NCBI GenBank assembly: GCA_018399755.1
Contig: JAGYOE010000004.1
Span: 1 to 64,000 of the forward strand
Source of the DNA: Bacilli bacterium
Lineage (GTDB): Bacteria; Bacillota_I; Bacilli_A; Izemoplasmatales; Hujiaoplasmataceae
Length of the DNA stretch: 64,000 nucleotides
Direction: 5' to 3'
Position numbers and translations under genes: made by a program. The notes beneath the pieces are model-generated. The model was not told where the DNA came from. It searched no databases and saw nothing but the letters and a program-made list of their open reading frames with translations. Below, one piece after another: positions 1-8,637 of the stretch (positions are counted from its first letter, which is position 1; the number at the start of each line of letters is the position of its first letter).

Positions 1-442
1 TACCAAATACAAGAATTTCTTTATATACATCTGATTCATTAAATATAATATCAGAATTCTTCTGGCTAGCATTTTCGTAAGCAACTATCACAGATGCATC
101 AACACTCTTTAACTTTTGCAAATAACTTATTTCTCTTAATTCTTGATCAGTATAGTGAGCATAATAATCAGGTAAAATAATAACTTTATTATAAGGAGAA
201 AAATCACTTATAATAAACTGAAAAATTGTTGGTCGTTTAAAAGAAATTACATAGGTTGATGATATTGAACCTTCAATCTCGTCAACTTCATAATCAACTT
301 CAATTAAAGACTCAACTTCTGTAATTCCTCCAGGAGCTGATATCTGAAAATCTATTCGATAAACCAATAGAAACATTAATATTATATAGGGAATAAATAG
401 TAATTTAATTTTAGGCCATAAAAAATCAGTTAGTTCTTTCAT
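1..442 (-). CDS. ylbL: YlbL-like PDZ/S16 protease family protein, N-terminal part (cut by window edge)
   Basis: The reading frame is open from an ATG at 442 to the window edge, giving 147 residues of the N terminus. One membrane segment (about residues 10-26, hydrophobic run after WPKIKLLF) is followed by [12 protein letters not shown] and [12 protein letters not shown]. This layout matches the start of the YlbL/SepM family (membrane anchor, strand-rich segment, then PDZ and Lon-like S16 protease domains), whose members cleave extracytoplasmic peptides. The PDZ domain appears to begin near the edge; the catalytic Ser/Lys dyad would lie outside the window. The start overlaps the end of the upstream deaminase gene, so the two are probably co-transcribed. 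Family assignment rests on the pattern of the N terminus only. Confidence 0.6.
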   Translation of the reverse strand, partial: MKELTDFLWPKIKLLFIPYIILMFLLVYRIDFQISAPGGITEVESLIEVDYEVDEIEGSISSTYVISFKRPTIFQFIISDFSPYNKVIILPDYYAHYTDQELREISYLQKLKSVDASVIVAYENASQKNSDIIFNESDVYKEILVFG

Positions 443-908
443 TTTTAATCCTTACTTTATAATTTTCCAATTTTCTTGTTTTAACCCCAGCATGTTTAAA
501 GAGTTTTTTTGAAGCTTGAGTCTGAGGTAAAGACGGATATTTATCTTCTAGATAAATTACTTCTTTAATACCTGATTGAATTATTAGTTTCGCACATTCA
601 TTACAAGGAAATAAAGTAACAAAAATACGAGAATTCAATAAATCAGCACTACTATTTAAAATCGCATTAGCTTCTGCATGAACAACATAGGCATATTTTG
701 TATCTAAATAATCTCCTTCTCTTTTCCATGGCAAAACATCATCAGAACAGCCAATCGGAAAACCATTATAACCAATTCCAACAATCCTGTTTCTTTGATT
801 AACGATACAAGCACCTACTTGAGAAGTGTCATCTTTTGATCTCATAGCAGATAAAGCTGCGACTCCCATAAAATATTCATCCCAACTAATATAATCACTT
901 CGTTTCAT
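426..908 (-). CDS. comEB: dCMP deaminase (ComEB family)
   Basis: Zinc-dependent cytidine/deoxycytidylate deaminase that would convert dCMP to dUMP for thymidylate synthesis. With the start chosen here the protein has 160 residues. The zinc and catalytic signature is complete: H77-A-E79 and P101-C102-x-x-C105. The ATG at 908 is preferred to the in-frame ATG at 926 because a GGAG ribosome site sits a few bases upstream of it. The gene ends in TGA, which shows that UGA is a stop in this organism. It overlaps the start of the YlbL-like gene by 17 bp. In Bacillus the homologue lies in the com locus, but no other competence gene is visible here, so a nucleotide-metabolism role is the safer reading. 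Confidence 0.88.
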   Translation of the reverse strand: MKRSDYISWDEYFMGVAALSAMRSKDDTSQVGACIVNQRNRIVGIGYNGFPIGCSDDVLPWKREGDYLDTKYAYVVHAEANAILNSSADLLNSRIFVTLFPCNECAKLIIQSGIKEVIYLEDKYPSLPQTQASKKLFKHAGVKTRKLENYKVRIKNERTN

Positions 909-959
909 ATAATCACTCCAAATCAAATTTTATAACTAATATAAATTACAAAACTCATT

Positions 960-1451
960 TTATTCTTCTATATCCTTAACACTGTTTAAATTGATATGAC
1001 AATAACCTCTAGGATTTTTATCAAGATAATTTTGATGATAATTTTCTGCTGGATAAAAATCTTCGGCCATTTTTATTTCTGTATAAATTTTCTTAGGATA
1101 ATTTTTTCGTATTGAATCTATATAATCTTTAACAAAATCCAAATCATTGCTTGAATAACAATAAATACCAGTTCTATATAATTTACCCAAATCATTACCT
1201 TGGCGGTTAATAAGCGTAGGATCAATAATATTAAAGAAATGATCTAATAATTTCTTTAAATCAATAACTAATTCATCATATTCAATTACAACTGCTTCAG
1301 CATGTCCACTACCGTTTATAACATCTTGATAACTAGGATTATCGATATCACCATCAATATAACCTACAATTGTATTTTTAACACCTTTTACTAAATCAAA
1401 ATAAGCTTGTACTCCCCAAAAACATCCGCCTGCAAATATAATCTTTTTCAT
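960..1451 (-). CDS. msrA: Peptide methionine-S-sulfoxide reductase MsrA
   Basis: Reduces the S-epimer of methionine sulfoxide in proteins, a repair step after oxidative damage. The 163-residue protein starts with MKKIIFAGGCFWG, in which Cys10 is the catalytic cysteine of the GCFWG motif; GSGHAEAV and the late FYPAENYHQNYL segment are also typical. No MsrB domain is fused. The gene is followed 6 bp later by the tcdA start on the upstream side and preceded in transcription by that gene, so the two are probably in one unit reading leftwards. Confidence 0.92.
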   Translation of the reverse strand: MKKIIFAGGCFWGVQAYFDLVKGVKNTIVGYIDGDIDNPSYQDVINGSGHAEAVVIEYDELVIDLKKLLDHFFNIIDPTLINRQGNDLGKLYRTGIYCYSSNDLDFVKDYIDSIRKNYPKKIYTEIKMAEDFYPAENYHQNYLDKNPRGYCHINLNSVKDIEE

Positions 1452-1457
1452 ATTTTT

Positions 1458-2144
1458 TTATTCACTTTCTAAAAATTTATTAATTACATATGAAGTCATA
1501 AACAATCCAGCTGTACTAGGACAAAAAGCTGTTGACCCAAGTATTTTTGGATCAATCACAGTAGCTGGAGTTTCAATCGAATAAACAACAGGAACTTCGA
1601 GAGATAAATTATTTTCTCTAAATTTTTTACGAATAACTTTTGCTAAAGGACAAATACTTGTGTCTTTTAACTTAGTTATTTTAATTTTTTCAGGATGAAA
1701 TTTATTAGCAAAACCCATTGATAAAATAATCGGTATATCAAGCTTCAAACATTCTTTAGCAATATCGATTTTAGCAAAAACATCATCGATACAATCTAAA
1801 ACAAAATCAAAATCACTAGTAATAATATCATTAATATTATCACTATCAACTCTAAAGTTTAAAGCATTTATCTTTAACTTTGAATTAATCTTTAATGCTC
1901 TATCTTTAAAGGCTTCAATCTTAGGTGTATCAATATTAGTTTCTAAGGCAATTAATTGGCGATTAATATTTGTAATATCAATTCTATCATAATCTACAAC
2001 TACTAAATTTTCAATACCGCTTCTAACTAGTGCTTCTGATGCAAAAGAACCAACACCGCCTAAACCAAAGACTAAAACTTTTTTTGATTTTAGCATTTTA
2101 AGTTTTTCTTTACCGATTAAATTTTCTAAACGATTAAACTTCAT
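1458..2144 (-). CDS. tcdA: ThiF/HesA-family E1-like enzyme, probable tRNA threonylcarbamoyladenosine dehydratase
   Basis: ATP-dependent enzyme of the E1 superfamily; the TcdA subgroup cyclises t6A37 to ct6A in ANN-decoding tRNAs. The 228-residue protein has the nucleotide-binding loop GLGGVG (residues 27-32), the NRQ motif (61-63) that aligns the adenylated substrate, and DCID (117-120). These are arranged as in TcdA/CsdL. The length is somewhat short for TcdA, which usually runs to about 250 residues, so another ThiF-like adenylyltransferase is possible. No ThiS/MoaD partner gene is nearby, which favours the tRNA role. Confidence 0.8.
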   Translation of the reverse strand: MKFNRLENLIGKEKLKMLKSKKVLVFGLGGVGSFASEALVRSGIENLVVVDYDRIDITNINRQLIALETNIDTPKIEAFKDRALKINSKLKINALNFRVDSDNINDIITSDFDFVLDCIDDVFAKIDIAKECLKLDIPIILSMGFANKFHPEKIKITKLKDTSICPLAKVIRKKFRENNLSLEVPVVYSIETPATVIDPKILGSTAFCPSTAGLFMTSYVINKFLESE

Positions 2145-2166
2145 TATACCACCTATATAAATAAAA

Positions 2167-2186
2167 GCCGCTTATATGCAGCCATT
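2167..2186 (-). terminator. Weak hairpin after the 2185-3743 membrane-protein pair
   Basis: On the minus strand GCTGC and GCGGC can pair (one G-T wobble) around a 6-base loop and are followed by TTTTATTT. The position directly after the stop of the 146-residue membrane protein fits a weak intrinsic terminator. Confidence 0.35.
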
Positions 2187-2625
2187 ATTTTCGTCTCATA
2201 TAATCAAACTTGAAATATTTCTTTCCTAAAACGCTTAACAAATATAAGGTAATTGCGGTTATTATAACTAAAATGTTGGCAATATATGCGCGATTACCAT
2301 CAAGATAATCAAAAATAACTACAGAACCTAAAATTGCAAAACCACTAATAAATAACAGATAAAGAAATTCATAACGATAATGCGCTTTAATTTTACGTTT
2401 AAGTTTATCTTTTTTTAATATTAAAATAATTGTCCCTAAAATAGTAAAGAAAAAATTAACCCCTAATAAAATCAACATAAATAACCTTATATCAACAACT
2501 TTATCAATATCAAATAAATATAAAAAAACTAGTAATATTGGCAAAAAGCATATCATTGTCCAATAAAATAAAATTGAACTTATCTCATAATTAGAATATA
2601 TTTTTTCTTTTTGTTTCTTTATCAT
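2185..2625 (-). CDS. Hypothetical four-helix membrane protein
   Basis: I do not recognise a family. The 146-residue protein has four hydrophobic stretches (about residues 17-38, 50-69, 88-105 and 112-132), separated by short lysine/arginine-rich loops such as KKDKLKRKIKAH, and ends in a basic tail. It has no signal peptide or catalytic motif. Its start overlaps the stop of the upstream AI-2E-type transporter gene by 4 bp, so translation is likely coupled and a role linked to that transporter is possible, but this is only context. Confidence 0.7.
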   Translation of the reverse strand: MIKKQKEKIYSNYEISSILFYWTMICFLPILLVFLYLFDIDKVVDIRLFMLILLGVNFFFTILGTIILILKKDKLKRKIKAHYRYEFLYLLFISGFAILGSVVIFDYLDGNRAYIANILVIITAITLYLLSVLGKKYFKFDYMRRK

Positions 2626-3743
2626 GATCCCTTAGCCTCTGAAACACTTTTTTGTAACTTCTCTTTTCTTAGGTCTCTATAGAAATGATAAAAGACTCTA
2701 ATAGAAGCGGCAATAGGTGATGCGAAAATAACCCCTATGGCACCAAATAGTGAACCAAAGAAAAGAATTGAAATAATAATTAAAATCGGGTGAATTGATA
2801 ATTGATGTGACATAATTAGTGGTTGAAAAATATTACCTTCAATAAACTGAAGCACAAAGTTAACCATGAGAACCATAAGAGGTCCAGGCCCACTTGTAGC
2901 AATAACCGAATAAATTATCGGTGGTAAAGCAGCTATAATTAGCCCAAAATAAGGAATAATATTTGTAATTCCAGCTAATAAGCCAAATGCAAAATAATAT
3001 TTTAAACCTATTAACTTATATACAATTGTAGCTATAGCTCCTAAAGCAACCATTAACATTAATTGACCGCGAAGATAAGCACCAACAGTATCATTTAATC
3101 TTGAAGATAATTTAGAAACGTTTTTTTCATGTTTTTTAGGTATTATCCCACGTATATAATCACCGATTAGTTCATAATCATATAAGTAATATAATAGTAA
3201 AATTGGCAATAAAGCAATACTCGTAATTAAAGGAATAACCCAACTAGAAATACTTGTTATTAAATTTGGAACAAATGTTTGTAAAGTTTCATTTAAAATA
3301 TCTGTTTCGACAATATAATCTCTAATCTGATCATAAATATTAGTTCCAAAAATAAAATCATCACGTAAATCAGTCGTAATATAATCAATAATACCTGGAA
3401 AATCATTTTCAAAGAAACTCTGAATTTCACTAATAATTAGAGGTGTAATAAAATAAAACGCCGCGAAAATTAAACCAACTGCAATAATAAAAACCAAACC
3501 TAAAGAAAAACCTCTAGGACCAATCCCTTTCTTTTCTAAATAACGAATTAACGGAAAGAGTATTAATGCAAAAATATAGGCTAAGCCAATAGGAATGATT
3601 ACAGCTCTTATAGCCGCTAATATCCAATTCCAAAAATCACTAAATTGAATTGATATCAGTAAAATCCCTAAAGCTAGCAATATAATAACAAGGTATTTTA
3701 TTATTCGATTAAGTTTTTCATCGCTAATCTTATACTTATTCAT
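2622..3743 (-). CDS. AI-2E family transporter (PerM/YtvI-like)
   Basis: Integral membrane protein of the autoinducer-2 exporter superfamily, members of which export AI-2 or exchange ions. The polytopic layout of this family is visible: paired N-terminal helices, a soluble segment (about residues 140-165), then a cluster of helices containing the family's conserved motifs LKYYFAFGLLAGITNIIPYFG and FIEGNIFQPLIMSHQLSIHP. The ATG at 3743 is preferred because AGGA lies at a usual distance before it, whereas it overlaps the alternative ATG at 3752. The substrate cannot be told from the sequence. Confidence 0.85.
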   Translation of the reverse strand: MNKYKISDEKLNRIIKYLVIILLALGILLISIQFSDFWNWILAAIRAVIIPIGLAYIFALILFPLIRYLEKKGIGPRGFSLGLVFIIAVGLIFAAFYFITPLIISEIQSFFENDFPGIIDYITTDLRDDFIFGTNIYDQIRDYIVETDILNETLQTFVPNLITSISSWVIPLITSIALLPILLLYYLYDYELIGDYIRGIIPKKHEKNVSKLSSRLNDTVGAYLRGQLMLMVALGAIATIVYKLIGLKYYFAFGLLAGITNIIPYFGLIIAALPPIIYSVIATSGPGPLMVLMVNFVLQFIEGNIFQPLIMSHQLSIHPILIIISILFFGSLFGAIGVIFASPIAASIRVFYHFYRDLRKEKLQKSVSEAKGS

Positions 3744-3806
3744 ATCACACATCCTAAATTTAATTATATCATAATTTAGACAATATTAAATAGCTTTAAA
3801 TAAAAT

Positions 3807-5114
3807 TTAACAACCATTACATCCTTCACAAGCCTTTGATATATTACTATTTTGGAATTTTGATAATAGATATTGATATAAATCATCAAGATTTACAGTT
3901 TCTTGTTCACCAGTTTTAGCGTTTTTAACATTTATTTTGTGTTCTGAAGCTTCTTTTTCTCCATAAATTAAATAATACCTAGCATTTACTCTATCAGCTT
4001 GTTTAAACTGAGCTTTTAAACTGCGATTTAAAAAATCATAGTCTATGATTAATCCGCCTAATCGCAAATCATTAATTATTTTTAAGGCATCATTTTCAAA
4101 AACATTATCTAAATTAATAAAATATGCATGTATTTCGCTTTCCTCTGCAAAGAATGCTGAGTTCTCCAAGGCTAATATAATTCTTTCTGCTCCAAAGGCA
4201 AAACCAACAGCTGGAGTATCAGGTCCATCTAAATCTGAAATTAAATCATTATATCTTCCTCCACCAACTAGAGTTGATTGAGAACCTAATTTATCAGATT
4301 CAGAAATTATCTCGAAGACAGTATGTGTATAATAATCTAAGCCTCTAACTAGATTTTTATCTATCTCAAAATTCAAACCTAATGACTCTAAACCTAAAAC
4401 AACATGATCAAAATGATATTTAGCACTATCTGAAAGATAATCTAATGGTTTAGGTGCAGCTAAAACAACTGGATTATCTTGATCGACTTTACAATCCAAC
4501 ACTCTTAAAGGATTCTCTTTATGACGTCTTTGACAGTCTTTACAAAGTTTATTGATATTTGGTTCTAAATACTCACTTAAAACTTCTAAGTACTGTTTTT
4601 TTGAGGCCTTATCGCCTAAACTATTAACTTTAATAACAATATCTTTTATGTTTAAAGCTTGTAAATAAGTTATAGCAAAGTTAATTATTTCAACATCTAC
4701 TAAAGGTGAACTAGAACCTATAATTTCAGCACCAAACTGATGGAACTGTCTTTGCCTTCCTTTTTGTGGTCTTTCATATCTAAACATCGGGCCATAGTAA
4801 TAAAGTTTCTGAGGTTGTGATGCATCAGCATACAATTTATTTTCTATTACTGCTCGAACAATTGGCGCTGTGCCTTCTGGTCTTAAAGTGTTTGAGCGGT
4901 TACCTCTATCTTTAAAATCATAGGTTTCTTTTTTAACTATATCACTTGATTGACCTACAGAACGATGAAATAATTCAGAAGCTTCAAAAATAGGAGTTCT
5001 AATTTCTTTGAAATTAAAAATCCTTGCGACATTTTTCATTACATCTTCAATTTTTTGCCATTTCTCGCTTTCTTCAGGTAAAATATCATAAGTGCCTTTT
5101 ATTTTTTTAATCAT
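3807..5114 (-). CDS. hisS: Histidyl-tRNA synthetase with an unusual Cys-rich C-terminal tail
   Basis: Charges tRNA-His. The 435-residue class II synthetase shows motif 2 (NTLRPEGTAPIVRA), the histidine-specific RGLDYYTHTVFEI segment, motif 3 (GGGRYNDLI ... GFAFGAERI) and a C-terminal anticodon-binding domain. The insertion LCKDCQRRHKENPLRVLDCK is normal for bacterial HisRS. After the anticodon-binding domain the protein ends in KACEGCNGC, with Cys429, Cys432 and Cys435 in a CxxCxxC pattern that I do not know from standard HisRS. No aspS follows, unlike the common hisS-aspS pair. The gene stands alone between the acpP terminator and the AI-2E gene. Confidence 0.95.
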   Translation of the reverse strand: MIKKIKGTYDILPEESEKWQKIEDVMKNVARIFNFKEIRTPIFEASELFHRSVGQSSDIVKKETYDFKDRGNRSNTLRPEGTAPIVRAVIENKLYADASQPQKLYYYGPMFRYERPQKGRQRQFHQFGAEIIGSSSPLVDVEIINFAITYLQALNIKDIVIKVNSLGDKASKKQYLEVLSEYLEPNINKLCKDCQRRHKENPLRVLDCKVDQDNPVVLAAPKPLDYLSDSAKYHFDHVVLGLESLGLNFEIDKNLVRGLDYYTHTVFEIISESDKLGSQSTLVGGGRYNDLISDLDGPDTPAVGFAFGAERIILALENSAFFAEESEIHAYFINLDNVFENDALKIINDLRLGGLIIDYDFLNRSLKAQFKQADRVNARYYLIYGEKEASEHKINVKNAKTGEQETVNLDDLYQYLLSKFQNSNISKACEGCNGC

Positions 5115-5128
5115 CGCTATCCCTTTCT

Positions 5129-5155
5129 AAAAAAAATCGCCCTAAAAAGGACGAT
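5129..5155 (-). terminator. Intrinsic terminator after acpP
   Basis: On the minus strand ATCGTCC and GGGCGAT form a stem (one mismatch-type pair) around TTTTTA and are followed by a run of eight T. It separates acpP from hisS. Confidence 0.75.
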
Positions 5156-5165
5156 ATTAAATTTT

Positions 5166-5426
5166 TTATTCAAAATAATCGTCACTAACACTATCAGCTA
5201 CGAAATCAACTAAATCTTCAACGTTTTTCATATCAGTCGCCGCCTCATCAGTAATAGTGATTAAAAACTCACTTTCAATTTGATTAAAAAGTTCTAATGC
5301 ATCTAATGAATCAGCTCCAAAATCCTCGGCTAACCCTGCATCTAATTTGACAACTTCTGGTTTAACACCTAATTCTTGTACAATCATTTCTTTAATTTTA
5401 TTGAAAACTTCTTCTCTTTTATCCAT
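5166..5426 (-). CDS. acpP: Acyl carrier protein
   Basis: Carries growing acyl chains on a 4'-phosphopantetheine arm attached to the Ser of GADSLDALEL (Ser40 with this start). The 86-residue acidic protein has the usual four-helix ACP length. The ATG at 5426 is chosen because the ATG at 5438 is part of the ATGGAGGACATT region that supplies the ribosome-binding site. The gene is monocistronic between the dtd gene and its own terminator. No fatty acid synthase genes are in the window, though plsY and the DegV-type fatty-acid-binding protein are. Confidence 0.93.
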   Translation of the reverse strand: MDKREEVFNKIKEMIVQELGVKPEVVKLDAGLAEDFGADSLDALELFNQIESEFLITITDEAATDMKNVEDLVDFVADSVSDDYFE

Positions 5427-5492
5427 AATGTCCTCCATTTTTTATTATATAATCATTATATTATTTTTTAGATAACTAGTCAAATATAGTTA

Positions 5493-5936
5493 TCAATCAC
5501 TATCAATTATTATTGTTACAGGTCCGTCATTTACTGATGAAATTTTCATATTTTCTCCAAACAAACCATCATAAACTTCTAAATTATAAGTATTGCGTAA
5601 AATATCGTTAAATTTATTATACATTTCCTGAGCTAATTCATAATTCATAGCTTGTGAAAAACCTGGGCGGTTTTGTTTTTTAATATCACCATACAAGGTA
5701 AATTGAGATATTGATAAAATTTCTCCCCTTACTTTTTTAATATCAAGATTCATTAACCCAGCATCATCAGAAAAAATTCTTAGTTTAGCTACTTTTCTAG
5801 CACAATATTCCAAATCTTTTAATTTATCATCGGTTTTCAAACCAACTAATAATAAATAACCATTATTAATTTGATTAACAATTTTTTTATTAACTATTAC
5901 ACTAGCCTCTAAAACTCTTTGAACTATAACCTTCAC
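5493..5936 (-). CDS. dtd: D-aminoacyl-tRNA deacylase
   Basis: Hydrolyses D-aminoacyl-tRNAs and glycyl-tRNA-Ala, an editing step in translation. The 147-residue protein has the active-site SQFTLYGD segment (residues 77-84) and the C-terminal NDGPVTIIIDS motif of the DTD family, and the start MKVIVQRVLEASV is typical. It overlaps the 3' end of rel by 4 bp; rel-dtd is a common pair in Firmicutes. Confidence 0.93.
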   Translation of the reverse strand: MKVIVQRVLEASVIVNKKIVNQINNGYLLLVGLKTDDKLKDLEYCARKVAKLRIFSDDAGLMNLDIKKVRGEILSISQFTLYGDIKKQNRPGFSQAMNYELAQEMYNKFNDILRNTYNLEVYDGLFGENMKISSVNDGPVTIIIDSD

Positions 5937-8113
5937 GTTCCTAACCTCTCAATTGAATATACCCCTTTAACTTTTTGTAAGTTCGCTATAAGATTTTCTA
6001 ATTCATTAACACTTGCAATTTCAATTTTTGTTATAATAGTACCTTCTTTAACATTATTTGTTTGCGCAGAAACTTGTATAATTTTTGCTTTCGATGAAGT
6101 CGAAGTATTAATAATTTCTGCTAAAATATTATCTCTATTTTGTACATATATTTTTAACGAAGTAACATATTTTTTAGTCAAATCGTCTCCCCAATAAACA
6201 TCAATAAGCCTGTTTTTATCATATGTTTCAACATTATTACAAGTTTTTCTATGAACCATAATTCCATATGACTTTGATACATAACCAATAATATCATCAC
6301 CATATATAGGTTTACAACAATTTGCTAGTTTAATTGATGGTTTATCTAATCCTTCAACAATAACATTAACATCTGAATGTAAAAATCTTTTTTTAGATTC
6401 ATCCTCTTTATTGTATTTCTCAATTAAATCCTCTTCAGTAGTTTCTGGTTTTCCAGCTAAAACATTTACAGCATTTATCGCTGATAAAACTCCTTTACCT
6501 ATTTCATAATATAAATCTTCTTCAGACTCAATATGACGATTCTTGAAATTTTCATTAACAATTTTATTATTTATCTCAATTTCAATATGTCTGCTTTTTA
6601 CTTCTTTATTAAATTCATTTTTACCTTTTTCAATTAAAAAATCCCGTTTTTGACGATTTAAAAAGTTTTTAATTTTACTCCTGGCATTTGAAGTTTTAGC
6701 AATATTAAGCCAATTCTCATTAGGACCAACAGCGTTTTTAGAGGTTTTAATTTCTACCAAATCTCCAGTTTTCAATTTATAATCTAATGGTCTAATTTTA
6801 CCATTAACAATCGCTCCAACAGTTTTTTCGCCAACTTTAGTATGAATCCTAAAAGCAAAATCAAGTGGTGTAGCTCCAGCTGCTAAATCAATAATATCTC
6901 CTTTAGGGGTAAATACATAAACATTTGCATTTAAAATATCTCCTGTAAAAATATCAAGGATTTCTTCTTCTGAATCTGATTCTTCAGTATACTTAATTAA
7001 CTCTGAATACCATCTCAACTTAGAAGACATAATATTTTCAATGTCTTTTCGATTAGTTTTACTATTTCCATTTTCTTTATATGCCCAATGTGCCGCAACG
7101 CCTTTTTCAGCAATTTCATCCATTTCTTTTGTTCTTATTTGAATTTCATATATCTTTCCATTACTAACCACTGTAGTATGTAATGATTGATACATATTAG
7201 GTTTTGGCATAGCAATATAATCTTTAAACCTTCCAGGTACAGGTATAAATTTTGAATGAACTATCCCAATTGCTCTGTAACAATCACTGACACTATTAAC
7301 AATTACTCTTAAAGCTAGTAAATCATGTATTTCATCAAAATCAATTCTTTTGTTATTCATTTTATTATAAACAGAATGAATATTTTTTATTCGTCCTTTA
7401 ATCTCAAATTCAAAATTTTCTTGTCTAAGAAGTTTTTTCAACTCTTCTTCCATTCTTAATACATCGGCTTCTCTACTACCTTTTTTATCCCTTAACTTTT
7501 TGGCAATATCCTGATATTCATAAGGATATAAATACTTAAAAGCAATGTCTTCAAGTTCTGCTTTTAAACGATACATACCTAATCTATGGGCAATTGGAAC
7601 AAAAATATCTAACGTTTCTCGTGAAATCCTTGATTGCTTTTCATCGCTTAAAAAAGCAAGGGTACGCATATTATTAAGTCTATCAGCCAATTTAACTAAT
7701 ATCACACGAATATCTTTAGCCATAGCCAAAACCATTTTTTGATGATTTTTAGCTTGTTGTTGAACTTTAGAGTTTTGATATTGTAATTGTTTTAATTTTG
7801 TTAAGCCTTCAACTATATCTGCAATTTCCTCACCAAACTCTGACTTGATTTCTTCGTAAGTCGTATCTGTATCTTCAAGAATATCATGTAATAGCCCCGC
7901 AACAATTGTATTAGGATCAACTTCATATTCAGCCAATGTAATAGCTACATCTCTTGGATGAATAATATATGGTTCTTTTGATTTTCGCAACTGTCCTTCA
8001 TGTTTACTCTTCGCATAATCAAAAGCGCGTCTGATTAATTGCAGATGCTTAGGTTTAGATAAATATTTAGTTAGTTCTGTTTCAAGCTTTTTGTAATAGT
8101 CAATTTCAGACAA
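5933..8113 (-). CDS. rel: Bifunctional (p)ppGpp synthetase/hydrolase
   Basis: Makes and degrades the stringent-response alarmones. Domains of the 726-residue protein in order are HD hydrolase (about 30-190, with LLHDILEDTDTTYEEI and the RLNNMRTL segment intact), synthetase (about 220-370, with the RVIVNSVSDCYRAIG, GRFKDYIAMPKPNMYQSLHT and EIQIRTKEM motifs), TGS (about 390-450, starting VYVFTPKGDIIDL), helical region and C-terminal ACT domain (about 650-726). Both catalytic domains keep their signatures, so the enzyme should be able to do both reactions. It lies in a tight run recJ-apt-rel-dtd, which ties purine salvage to alarmone metabolism. Confidence 0.95.
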   Translation of the reverse strand: MSEIDYYKKLETELTKYLSKPKHLQLIRRAFDYAKSKHEGQLRKSKEPYIIHPRDVAITLAEYEVDPNTIVAGLLHDILEDTDTTYEEIKSEFGEEIADIVEGLTKLKQLQYQNSKVQQQAKNHQKMVLAMAKDIRVILVKLADRLNNMRTLAFLSDEKQSRISRETLDIFVPIAHRLGMYRLKAELEDIAFKYLYPYEYQDIAKKLRDKKGSREADVLRMEEELKKLLRQENFEFEIKGRIKNIHSVYNKMNNKRIDFDEIHDLLALRVIVNSVSDCYRAIGIVHSKFIPVPGRFKDYIAMPKPNMYQSLHTTVVSNGKIYEIQIRTKEMDEIAEKGVAAHWAYKENGNSKTNRKDIENIMSSKLRWYSELIKYTEESDSEEEILDIFTGDILNANVYVFTPKGDIIDLAAGATPLDFAFRIHTKVGEKTVGAIVNGKIRPLDYKLKTGDLVEIKTSKNAVGPNENWLNIAKTSNARSKIKNFLNRQKRDFLIEKGKNEFNKEVKSRHIEIEINNKIVNENFKNRHIESEEDLYYEIGKGVLSAINAVNVLAGKPETTEEDLIEKYNKEDESKKRFLHSDVNVIVEGLDKPSIKLANCCKPIYGDDIIGYVSKSYGIMVHRKTCNNVETYDKNRLIDVYWGDDLTKKYVTSLKIYVQNRDNILAEIINTSTSSKAKIIQVSAQTNNVKEGTIITKIEIASVNELENLIANLQKVKGVYSIERLGT

Positions 8114-8124
8114 ATATATTCCTC

Positions 8125-8637
8125 CTAATATTTAAGCAATACTTTTATCGGATAGTTAGTTAATTTATCTCGGGCTTTTAAATCAATTAGTTCAATTATA
8201 AAGCCTAAGCCAACTACATTTCCACCTGCTTCTTCAACTAATTTAATAGTAGCTTCAAGTGTGCCTCCAGTAGCTAATAAGTCATCCATAATTAAGACTT
8301 TATCACCTTTTTTAATTGCATCTTTATGCATTTCTAAAGAATTAGTTCCATATTCCAACTCATAATCATAGTTTAAAGTTTCTCTAGGTAATTTTCCCGG
8401 CTTTCTTATTGGAATAAAAGGTAAACTCAATGCATATGAAACCGGTGCCCCAACAATAAATCCTCTCGCATCAGGACCAACAATTATATCTGCTTGTTTT
8501 TCTTTAGCAAATTCCACAAATTCATCAATAGCTGCTTTAAAAGCTTTTCCATTACCAATTAAAGGTGTAATATCCTTAAATTGAATTCCCTCAACAGGAA
8601 AATCTGGTACATTTTTAATATATTTATTATAATCCAT
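8125..8637 (-). CDS. apt: Adenine phosphoribosyltransferase
   Basis: Converts adenine and PRPP to AMP (purine salvage). The 170-residue protein shows [14 protein letters not shown] near the N terminus, [12 protein letters not shown], and the PRPP-binding loop [16 protein letters not shown] (about residues 115-130). It overlaps the end of recJ by 11 bp and is 11 bp from rel, the conserved recJ-apt-rel order of Firmicutes. Confidence 0.95.
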   Translation of the reverse strand: MDYNKYIKNVPDFPVEGIQFKDITPLIGNGKAFKAAIDEFVEFAKEKQADIIVGPDARGFIVGAPVSYALSLPFIPIRKPGKLPRETLNYDYELEYGTNSLEMHKDAIKKGDKVLIMDDLLATGGTLEATIKLVEEAGGNVVGLGFIIELIDLKARDKLTNYPIKVLLKY

